From: Oceanicaulis sp. | GTDB lineage: Bacteria > Pseudomonadota > Alphaproteobacteria > Caulobacterales > Maricaulaceae | DNA length: 11,906 bases | Direction: 5' to 3' | Assembly (NCBI GenBank): GCA_007571185.1 | Contig: RKRX01000032.1 | Span: 1 to 11,906, forward strand | Shown: positions 4,878 to 11,906 of the stretch, piece after piece | Layout: each line of letters begins with the position of its first letter | How positions within the stretch are numbered: the first letter of the stretch is position 1 | Translations under genes and position numbers: made by a program | Notes under the pieces: generated by a model | What the model saw: only the letters and a program-made list of their open reading frames with translations | Database searches by the model: none | What the model was told of the DNA's origin: nothing

Positions 4878-7475
4878 ATGCTGCGTACACTTGTCCTATC
4901 TGTCGCTCTTATCCTGCCCGTTGCGGATATGGCTCCCGCGTACGACTATGATCCCAAGCCCATTGAGGAGCTGCTTGATCAGGGCGCACAATATGACAGC
5001 GCCATCCCTAAGCCCGAGGATGTCCTGGGTTTCCAGCTCGGTCAGATCATTTTCACCCCGGACATGCACACCGCCTATATACAGGCGGTAGCAGCAGTCT
5101 CTGATCGAGTCAGCGTCGAAATTATCGGGCACAGCCACTTCGGCCGACCCATCCTGCGCGTGACGACCACCTCACCCCGCAATCAAGCCCGCCTGGAAGA
5201 GATACGCAGCACACAACACACCTTGAGCAAGGCCGAATCTAGCCCCGCACCTGACGACCACCCTGTCATCATTCAACTGACCCACGGTGTGCATGGATCA
5301 GAAGCATCTGGTTATGATTCCGCACCCCTGGTGCTCTATCATCTGGCCGCAGCTCAGGGTTCACAGATCGAGGCATTGCTTGAAGAGGTCGTGGTTCACC
5401 AGATTGTGATGATCAATCCTGACGGTGCTAACCGGTTTGCCGAATGGACCAATCTACATCACGCCCAGGCTCCGGTGGCTGATCCCCAGCACCGTGAGCA
5501 CTATCATGATTGGCCATGGGGCCGAACCAACCATTACTGGTTCGACCTCAATCGCCAGTGGATCCCGGTCACTCAACCCGAGTCCCAGGCGCTGGTGAAG
5601 AGCACCCATGAATGGCGGCCCAATATCGCCGCAGATCTCCATGAGATGGGCCCTAACTCCACCTTCTTCTTCTCACCGGGACCACATGAAGGCCTGCACC
5701 CGCTACTGAGCCAGGCTGGGCTTCAGCTCAACCTGGACATGAACACCCACCTCAATGACCAGTTGGACAGTGAGGGCGCGTTGTTTGTCACCTCCGAGGT
5801 CTTTGACGATTTCTATCTCGGCTACGGTTCCAGCTACCCCGGACTTCTGGGGTCAGTGCCTTATCTGTTCGAGCAAAGCTCCGTCAGAGGCCTGATCCAG
5901 CAAACCGATTACGGAATCCTGCGCTATGATGATAAGGTGGGGCAGCAGGCTCGCGCTGCCCTCGCCTTGATTCGCGCCGGGCAGGAGAGCCGGGTGCGTC
6001 TGCACGCGCACATGCAAGACTTTTTCGATGAAAGCCGCCAGATGGCCCTTGCTGATCCGATCCGCGGCTACGTCTTTAGCTCTTCTGATCGAGGACGCCT
6101 GGCTGATTTCATGACCATGCTCGCCACTCATGATCTGGAGGTATACGAGCTGGCGCAGCCGCTGACCCGGAACGGACACCTGTTTGAACCCGGACAGGCC
6201 TTCATCGTGCCCATGCGTCAGGACCAGTATCGGCTGGTGCGCGGGCTGTTTGAAACCCGCATCATCACCGATAAGGTCGAGTTCTATGACGTATCGGGAT
6301 GGACCCAGCCTCTGGCTTATGACCTGGACTATGCCGAGTTGCGCGGTGGTCAGTACCGTGACCGGATCATCGGTGATCGCGTGACCGGTTTTGACATTTC
6401 CACCCCGGCGCCGGACCGCTCGCAAATTGCCTATGTGATGGAGTGGGACAGTTATTATGCCCCTCGCGCCCTTTACCGCCTGCTTGATGAAGGCGTGACC
6501 GCCCGGGTTCTGCCTGATGAAGTCAGTCTTCAATCCGCCCGTGGCGAAGTGCAAACCGGTCGCGGCGCCATTGTGGCGCCAGTGCAGCGACAACCTCTCC
6601 CTGCCGAAGACATTCACGCCCTGATGGAGCGCGCCGCGCGCGAGGATGGCGTGTGGATTCATGCCGCCACCAGCTCGCATACCAAACGCGGTTCTGATCT
6701 GGGTGGATTTGCGCTGAGCAATGTGGAACGCCCTGAAATCCTTGTCGTGACGGGCCGGGGCGTCAGCATGAATGATACTGGTGAAATCTGGCACCTGCTC
6801 GACCATGACATGCACATGCCGGTCACCATGATCGATCTGGACACCCTTGGCCGCGCCGATCTTGAACGTTACACTCATATCGTTTTGCCCGGCGGATCCT
6901 ATAGTCGGGTTGATGAGGGCTTCGCGGAACGCTTGCAAAGCTGGGTACGTACGGGCGGCGTCGCAATCGGCGTGCGTGGCGGATCAAACTGGCTGATCGA
7001 TAACGAAATCGCCACCGCTACCGTGGTGGAACACGAGACCGAAGCCGCCGACAGCGCCACCGCACCCGCCTATGAAGGCATGTCCCGATGGGATGCTGAA
7101 ATGTACATTTCCGGTGCAATCTTCGGGACTGATCTGGATATAACCCATCCTCTGGGTTTCGGATATCGCGATGGAAAACTTCCCATCCAGCGTATCGGAT
7201 CACTGGCCTTTGACAGCGAGGATAACCCTTTCGCCCTGCCTGTGCGCTATGCTGAGGGCGATCCGCTGCAATCGGGTTACGCCAATCGCGAACTGCGTGA
7301 GGCCATGGCGGGAACCGGCGCGGTCTTCGCTGAGCGACAGGGCGCAGGCGCGGTGATTCTTTTCGCAGACCCGCCCTATTATCGCGCCTATTTTCGCGGC
7401 ACGGCCAAACTGTTCATGAACGCAATCTTCTTTGGCGACGATATCCGTAATCCCAACCGGCGGAGCGGAGATTAG
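4878..7475 (+). CDS. Exported M14-family zinc carboxypeptidase with fused C-terminal domains
   Basis: An 865-residue protein predicted to be secreted to the periplasm or beyond. ATG at 4878 gives a signal peptide (MLRTLVLSVALILPV, cleavage after APA at residue 21); a TTG at 4812 would only add unlikely residues. AAGG at 4864-4867 is a modest ribosome-binding site. The M14 catalytic domain covers about residues 45-380. Zinc ligands are His139 and Glu142 (HGSEASG) and His255 (ADLHEMG); NPDGANR (180-186) and DLNR (223-226) match the substrate-binding Arg and Asn-Arg; Glu332 in LFEQSS is a candidate catalytic Glu. M14 enzymes remove C-terminal residues or cleave peptide-like amides. Residues about 390-865 form extra domains including a class I amidotransferase-like segment (HIVLPGGSYSR, 667-677; IGVRGGSNW, 697-705) without the nucleophile Cys. 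Such long M14 proteins occur in Gram-negatives; the substrate is unknown. Divergent from the receptor gene. Confidence 0.92.
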   Translation: MLRTLVLSVALILPVADMAPAYDYDPKPIEELLDQGAQYDSAIPKPEDVLGFQLGQIIFTPDMHTAYIQAVAAVSDRVSVEIIGHSHFGRPILRVTTTSPRNQARLEEIRSTQHTLSKAESSPAPDDHPVIIQLTHGVHGSEASGYDSAPLVLYHLAAAQGSQIEALLEEVVVHQIVMINPDGANRFAEWTNLHHAQAPVADPQHREHYHDWPWGRTNHYWFDLNRQWIPVTQPESQALVKSTHEWRPNIAADLHEMGPNSTFFFSPGPHEGLHPLLSQAGLQLNLDMNTHLNDQLDSEGALFVTSEVFDDFYLGYGSSYPGLLGSVPYLFEQSSVRGLIQQTDYGILRYDDKVGQQARAALALIRAGQESRVRLHAHMQDFFDESRQMALADPIRGYVFSSSDRGRLADFMTMLATHDLEVYELAQPLTRNGHLFEPGQAFIVPMRQDQYRLVRGLFETRIITDKVEFYDVSGWTQPLAYDLDYAELRGGQYRDRIIGDRVTGFDISTPAPDRSQIAYVMEWDSYYAPRALYRLLDEGVTARVLPDEVSLQSARGEVQTGRGAIVAPVQRQPLPAEDIHALMERAAREDGVWIHAATSSHTKRGSDLGGFALSNVERPEILVVTGRGVSMNDTGEIWHLLDHDMHMPVTMIDLDTLGRADLERYTHIVLPGGSYSRVDEGFAERLQSWVRTGGVAIGVRGGSNWLIDNEIATATVVEHETEAADSATAPAYEGMSRWDAEMYISGAIFGTDLDITHPLGFGYRDGKLPIQRIGSLAFDSEDNPFALPVRYAEGDPLQSGYANRELREAMAGTGAVFAERQGAGAVILFADPPYYRAYFRGTAKLFMNAIFFGDDIRNPNRRSGD

Positions 7476-7493
7476 AAAGATCAAAAAGATCAA
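7476..7493 (+). repeat. Two perfect tandem copies of a 9-bp unit (AAAGATCAA) after the peptidase stop
   Basis: AAAGATCAA occurs at 7476-7484 and again at 7485-7493, directly after the TAG stop. It has only two copies and no hairpin, so it is probably incidental AT-rich sequence, though it lies where an mRNA 3' end would form. No Rho-independent terminator is visible for the peptidase gene. Confidence 0.5.
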
Positions 7494-7591
7494 ACTGCCC
7501 TAGGTTTTCAGCCCTCGGTTCACGAAGACCCGCGTCGCCTTACTCCGCGTTCACTCTGAACATCAGTTTAGCAGAAACCCCGATTTTGGGT

Positions 7592-7776
7592 GAGCGGTTC
7601 ATGTGAGGTCACTGCTAAGTCTTTGTTTTTCTAGCCTCCGACCCTCGAAATGGATGAGCATTGAGCACAGGTGTTGGGTTTTTAGAGGTGTCCATCTAGT
7701 GAACACCATCGAGAAACTCGGCGTCGTCAACCGCATTGAGGCATTCCAAATCGCCCGCAAAAGCGGTTGGCTCTAA
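7592..7776 (+). pseudogene. Decayed 3' remnant of a LuxR-type (GerE) helix-turn-helix regulator
   Basis: Codons 7687-7776 translate cleanly to a segment starting GVHLVNTIEKLGVVNRIEA and ending FQIARKSGWL before TAA. This matches the C-terminal half of LuxR-family DNA-binding domains: the recognition helix end (VHLVN), the conserved KLGVxNRxEA and the terminal RxGW. One frame over, 7644-7682 reads LEMDEH-stop-AQVLGF, resembling the preceding EIAxxLGFS helix, and 7605-7628 reads EVTAKSLF, resembling the REVxxLxLxA helix. Stops at 7604, 7632, 7662 and 7683 and at least one frameshift break the gene. Nothing before about 7590 is recognisable as a sensor domain. The remnant's TAA overlaps the stop of the convergent glutamate dehydrogenase gene. 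LuxR origin is well supported for the last 29 codons and inferred for the rest. Confidence 0.65.
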
Positions 7777-10700
7777 TTCCCCGCTCCCCCGATCCGGTCC
7801 TGACCAAGAACCGCAGCCAAGTCACGTAGATAGGTGGAGCAGATCGCTATCTTGGACAGGGTCCAACCGCCTGTGACGCAAACCTCTTCCAGCGAACGAT
7901 CAGCCCGGTGCACCTCACGTTCGTTCTGGACGTTCCATGACGACACCAGCGCTTCAGCCCAGTCCGCCGCAGCGCCCTCCCGGTCCGGGAGCATATCCCC
8001 GCCTTGCGCTTTGGCGAAGGCTATCGCGGCAGAGCAGAGGCTGTACTGGCTGCCGTACAGATCTTCAATCAAACGCCGCATGACCAGACGATCCCAATGC
8101 ATATCCGGGGACAGCTGATTGCCCCACGCCCGCAAACGATCAAACATGAAGCGCGCACCAACCGTGTGATAAAGCTGCGCCGTCGCCGCCAAGGGCCACC
8201 TTGCCTCCTGCGCCAAGTCTATCACATCCGATGATGAGGTCAACGGACGCAGACGCGCCACATCCCGGGCGATATTTTCAGGCGCTCCGGCTTCCACATA
8301 ACTGTCGAAACGGGTCTTGACGCCTGTAAGGTCAAACGGGCTGGCAATCTCGGTCACCAGCGGTTTGAGCACATCCACCCCCGGCTGATAAGCATTGATC
8401 ACATCGGTGATGGACGCAGACTCCCAGCCCAAGCTGCGCCGCGCCAGCCAGTGAGTCTGGCGCCGCAACAGGCGGATCATCTCATCATGCAGAACCGTCT
8501 GCACGCTTGCGGGCGCCAGATTATCCAGCGCATTGATGCGATCAGTATAGGTCTTGAAGCGAAAAATATTCCGACCCGCCTCAAACGCCCGCGCAATCGC
8601 ATTCACATCCGCACCCGTGCTTTCTTTGGCGCGATGCACCAGGGTCGGCCCACCCAAATTGACCATGTCGTTGGCCAGACACGTGGCGATGATCTCTCGC
8701 TTCAGGCGATGGCTGCGCATAGCGTCGGAAAACCTTTCTAGCTTACCGGGAAAGTAAGCGACCAGGGACTGCTCAAAATGTGCATCATCAGGAACCGAGC
8801 ATGCCACCAGCGCATCAAACAGGGTGATTTTGGCATAACTGATTAGCACGGCGATCTCGGGACGGGTCAGACCCTGGCCCTGTTGTCTGAGTTCACGGAT
8901 ATGTTCGGAGGAAGGCAAGCCTTCCACCTTGCGATCCAGACGACCATCGCGCTCAAGCTGCGCCATCATCCGTTCATGAACGTCCAGGTCGGCCGCCGCA
9001 TGTTCGCGTGAAATAGTCAATGCCAAGGTCTGGTCATAATTGTGCGCCAGAACGTGGGCCGCAACGGTGTCAGTCATCTCTTCAAGCAGCGTATTGCGAT
9101 CTTCAAGCTGCATAGCGCCTTCACGCACTATGGGATTGAGCAGAATTTTAATGTTCACTTCGTGATCGGAACTATCCACGCCGGCGGAGTTGTCCACGAA
9201 ATCAGCGTTGACCCGCCCGCCTTTGCGCGCAAACTCAATCCGGCCTGCCTGGGTCATGCCCAGATTGGCGCCCTCACCAATAATCTTGGCTTTAAGTTCG
9301 GACGCATCAATGCGCAGGGAGTCATTGGCCCTATCGCCTACCTGATAGTTCTGCTCATCGGTCGCCTTGACATAAGTGCCGATCCCGCCAAACCACAACA
9401 ATTCCGTATGCGCCTTGAGCAAGGCACAGATGAGCTGACCGGGTGAGACGGCGCTGTCTGTCAGACCGGTCAGCGCCTGGATCTCAGCGGTCAGCGTGAT
9501 GGACTTGGCGCTGCGTGAGAAAATGCCGCCCCCCGAGGAGATCAGAGAAGCGTCGTAATTCCGCCAACTAGAGCGGCCCAATTCAAACAGACGCTTGCGC
9601 TCTTTCCAGGTGCGCTCGGGATCAACCGGGTCGGGGTCGATGAAAATGTCACGGTGGTCGAAAGCAGCCACCAGCTTGATCTGCCTGGACAGCAGCATGC
9701 CGTTGCCGAATACGTCCCCGGACATATCGCCCACCCCGACCACGGTGAAGGGGTCGTTCTGGATATCCTTTCCCATCTCGCGGAAATGACGTTGGACGCT
9801 CACCCAGCCGCCGCGTGCAGTAATCCCCATCTTCTTATGGTCATAACCGGCCGAGCCCCCCGAGGCGAACGCATCTCCGAGCCAGAAATCATACTCTTTC
9901 TCAGCCACGGTGTTGGCGAGATCGGAAAAAGTTGCCGTGCCCTTGTCGGCAGCCACCACGAAGTAGGGATCCTCATCATCCCAACACACCACATTGTCGG
10001 GGCGCTTGACCTGATCCTCAACCAGGTTGTCGGTGAGGTCGAGCAGACCGCGTAGGAACACTCTGTAAGCTTCCTGGCCTTCGGCAAGCCAGGCATCGCG
10101 ATCCTCACGCGCCGGCAGTTGTTTGGGATAGAATCCGCCCTTGGAACCCACCGGCACGATGACCGCGTTCTTGACCTGTTGGGCTTTCACAAGGCCAAGA
10201 ACCTCGGTGCGGAAGTCTTCCCGGCGGTCCGACCAACGTAACCCTCCGCGCGCTACCGGACCGAAACGGATATGTACGCCTTCCACACGCGGGCTCCAGA
10301 CGAAAATCTCACGATAGGGTTTGGGTTCGGGCAGCTCGGGCACATCGCGGCTAGAGATTTTTAGCGATATCCGCGACTTGGGGGTGCCGCTGGCGTCAAC
10401 CTGATAGAAATTGGTGCGCAGCACGGCTTCAACCAGGCGCAAAATCCTGCGCAGAGCTCGGTCGTGATCAAGACTCTCAACACGCTCAAGCAAAAAGCGC
10501 AGCGCCCTGCCCGATTCCCTGGCTCGCGCACGGCGCCCATCCATATCCAGATTCAGCGCCGGGCTGAACTTGATGTCCGCCAGTTCCATGATCCCCAGGG
10601 CAATCTCGGGATTGGCCGCCAGCGCCTCTTCCTGGATAGATTGAGAGGGATCCAAGCCGGTTTGCTGACGATAGCGCGCCAGCGTCCGCAGGAAAGCGGC

Positions 10701-11906
10701 CTGACGCCAACCAATTCCGATACCCAGGATCAGCTTGTTGAAGCCGTCATCTTCGGCCTGCCCCCCCAGAATCGCCAACAGCGCGTCTTCAAAGGGTTCA
10801 GCCTGATTGCTGATCTTCTCCACTTCCAGGCTGTCAACCGACGCTTCAAAATCGTGCACCCAAACGGTCTCAACCCCCATATCGCTGGTGCGCTGAACCG
10901 GATAACCCGCCTCAGCCAGCACGCGCAGACCCAAATTTTCCAACACAGGCATGACGCCTGACAGCGTCACGGGTTCGCCGCAGAGATAAAGCTTCACTCG
11001 TAGACAGCTTTCCACATCCCCGTTCAGCCGATAGGCCCGGGCCGCCATGGCGCCGGTTTCGCCCAGTCGTTCCATGCGCGCCACATCAATGAGAGCTTCA
11101 TCAGGGTTGAACCGTTCGCGATACCCGGCGGAATATCCTTCCAGATACCGGGTAACAGCACGGCGCAGAGCCTCGTCACCGGATGTGCGGGCGGCGTTCT
11201 GAAGCTCATCTTCCCAGGTGCGCGCCAGCGCCACAATCTCATGTTCAAGCCGGGCGGGGTCGGGTTCAGGATGGTTGAATGGGTCCAGACCGATGATGAG
11301 GTGTACCCGGGCCAGCGGCGCATCACCAAAGCTAGGGTAGAAGGCGGACAGTCGACCATTGAAAGCTTCGCGGATCGTCTCACCCGCCAGTTCGCGAACC
11401 TTGGAATTGTACCGGTCGCGCGGCACGAACAGCAGGCACGACACAAACCGGTCAAACTGGTCGCGGCGCATGAACAGTCGGGTGCGCGGTCGGTCATGCA
11501 AGTGCAGAATGCCCAGCGAGATATCCAGCAGATCCTGTTCCGCCGCCTGGAACAGCTCATCGCGGGGATAGTTCTCCACAATATTTTGTAGCTTCTTGGC
11601 CGCGTACGAACCCGGCGCCTTGGCCGCCTTATCGAGCACACGACGCACCTTGCGGCGGATCAATGGCACTTCACGGGCCATCCGATCATAGGCTTCGGCG
11701 GTGAACAGACCCACAAACCGGGTTTCACCGATCACCCGACCTTCGCCATCATAGCGTTTGACGCCCACATAATCCATATAAGCCCGGCGGTGCACACGCG
11801 ATTTCATATTCGCCTTGGCGACAATCACCGGGGAAGGCGCGCGTATATAAGCTTCAATCGCAGGCGCAAGCATCATCGGTTCCGCGGTCTGGCGCAGCAC
11901 CTTGCG
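7773..11906 (-). CDS. NAD-specific glutamate dehydrogenase, large (about 1,600-residue) class, 5' end outside window
   Basis: The visible 1,377 codons are the C-terminal part of the large NAD-GDH (Bac_GDH; called GdhZ in Caulobacter, GdhB in Pseudomonas), which oxidatively deaminates glutamate to 2-oxoglutarate and ammonia in the cytoplasm. The frame is open at the right edge; from family length roughly 200-250 N-terminal residues are missing. Counting from the codon at 11900, the regulatory ACT-like N-terminal region runs to about 530. The catalytic core shows GPVARGGLRWSD (547-558), VKAQQVKNAVIVPVGSKGGF (571-590) with the conserved lysines, DKGTATFSDLAN (651-662), the NAD-binding VGVGDMSGDVFGNGML (720-735) and GEGANLGMTQ (874-883). 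A helical C-terminal domain follows to the TAG at 7773-7775. No frameshift is seen. In Caulobacter the orthologue also influences FtsZ and cell division; whether that holds here cannot be seen. No terminator is visible. Confidence 0.97.
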   Translation of the reverse strand, partial: RKVLRQTAEPMMLAPAIEAYIRAPSPVIVAKANMKSRVHRRAYMDYVGVKRYDGEGRVIGETRFVGLFTAEAYDRMAREVPLIRRKVRRVLDKAAKAPGSYAAKKLQNIVENYPRDELFQAAEQDLLDISLGILHLHDRPRTRLFMRRDQFDRFVSCLLFVPRDRYNSKVRELAGETIREAFNGRLSAFYPSFGDAPLARVHLIIGLDPFNHPEPDPARLEHEIVALARTWEDELQNAARTSGDEALRRAVTRYLEGYSAGYRERFNPDEALIDVARMERLGETGAMAARAYRLNGDVESCLRVKLYLCGEPVTLSGVMPVLENLGLRVLAEAGYPVQRTSDMGVETVWVHDFEASVDSLEVEKISNQAEPFEDALLAILGGQAEDDGFNKLILGIGIGWRQAAFLRTLARYRQQTGLDPSQSIQEEALAANPEIALGIMELADIKFSPALNLDMDGRRARARESGRALRFLLERVESLDHDRALRRILRLVEAVLRTNFYQVDASGTPKSRISLKISSRDVPELPEPKPYREIFVWSPRVEGVHIRFGPVARGGLRWSDRREDFRTEVLGLVKAQQVKNAVIVPVGSKGGFYPKQLPAREDRDAWLAEGQEAYRVFLRGLLDLTDNLVEDQVKRPDNVVCWDDEDPYFVVAADKGTATFSDLANTVAEKEYDFWLGDAFASGGSAGYDHKKMGITARGGWVSVQRHFREMGKDIQNDPFTVVGVGDMSGDVFGNGMLLSRQIKLVAAFDHRDIFIDPDPVDPERTWKERKRLFELGRSSWRNYDASLISSGGGIFSRSAKSITLTAEIQALTGLTDSAVSPGQLICALLKAHTELLWFGGIGTYVKATDEQNYQVGDRANDSLRIDASELKAKIIGEGANLGMTQAGRIEFARKGGRVNADFVDNSAGVDSSDHEVNIKILLNPIVREGAMQLEDRNTLLEEMTDTVAAHVLAHNYDQTLALTISREHAAADLDVHERMMAQLERDGRLDRKVEGLPSSEHIRELRQQGQGLTRPEIAVLISYAKITLFDALVACSVPDDAHFEQSLVAYFPGKLERFSDAMRSHRLKREIIATCLANDMVNLGGPTLVHRAKESTGADVNAIARAFEAGRNIFRFKTYTDRINALDNLAPASVQTVLHDEMIRLLRRQTHWLARRSLGWESASITDVINAYQPGVDVLKPLVTEIASPFDLTGVKTRFDSYVEAGAPENIARDVARLRPLTSSSDVIDLAQEARWPLAATAQLYHTVGARFMFDRLRAWGNQLSPDMHWDRLVMRRLIEDLYGSQYSLCSAAIAFAKAQGGDMLPDREGAAADWAEALVSSWNVQNEREVHRADRSLEEVCVTGGWTLSKIAICSTYLRDLAAVLGQDRIGGAGN

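Noticed and set aside
5853..6938. 361-codon open frame on the minus strand inside the peptidase gene
   Set aside because: It lies entirely antisense to a well-supported M14 gene, is rich in His, Arg and Gly with no recognisable domain, and is explained by the codon bias of the GC-rich gene opposite.
7480..7600. Possible Rho-independent terminator after the peptidase gene (ACCCC-GATTTT-GGGT near 7577-7592)
   Set aside because: The stem is only four base pairs and no T-run follows, so it does not qualify.
7752..7766. CCGC-AAAA-GCGG inverted repeat as a terminator for glutamate dehydrogenase
   Set aside because: A four-base-pair stem inside the LuxR remnant with no T-run on either strand; more likely incidental.

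Overview
The window looks like a chromosomal stretch from an alphaproteobacterium, most likely near the Caulobacterales/Maricaulales/Hyphomonadaceae. The basis is a very large NAD-dependent glutamate dehydrogenase of the roughly 1,600-residue class, a TonB-dependent receptor, GC-rich codon use and the tight panD-maoC-ribF packing. This placement is inference; no rRNA or other taxonomic marker is present. There is no CRISPR array, tRNA, rRNA, insertion sequence or prophage gene.

Left part (1-2434). A 27-codon 3' end of an upstream gene (possibly a pseudouridine synthase) runs by a TGATG overlap into rsmD, the 16S rRNA m2G966 methyltransferase. Converging on rsmD is a compact minus-strand operon, panD -> maoC-like hydratase -> ribF. 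It supplies beta-alanine for CoA, an enoyl-CoA hydratase-type enzyme, and FMN/FAD. The ribF and rsmD coding regions overlap tail to tail by 17 bp.

Middle (2536-7475). A TonB-dependent outer-membrane receptor (minus strand) and an exported, two-part M14 zinc carboxypeptidase (plus strand) are divergently transcribed from a shared 287-bp region. That region holds a possible five-codon leader ORF with an excellent Shine-Dalgarno sequence in front of the receptor, and a pair of mutually exclusive hairpins on the peptidase side. The layout suggests co-regulated handling of an external ligand, perhaps a peptide, but the substrate is not readable from the sequence.

Right part (7476-11906). A 297-bp gap contains the decayed 3' end of a LuxR-type helix-turn-helix regulator. 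Its last 29 codons are still clean and its stop overlaps the stop codon of the converging glutamate dehydrogenase gene. The dehydrogenase occupies the rest of the window and runs off the right edge, with an estimated 200-250 N-terminal residues missing.

Most genes are ordinary housekeeping or transport genes. The points worth following up are the LuxR relic, the leader of the receptor gene, and the fused C-terminal half of the M14 peptidase with its degenerate amidotransferase-like fold.
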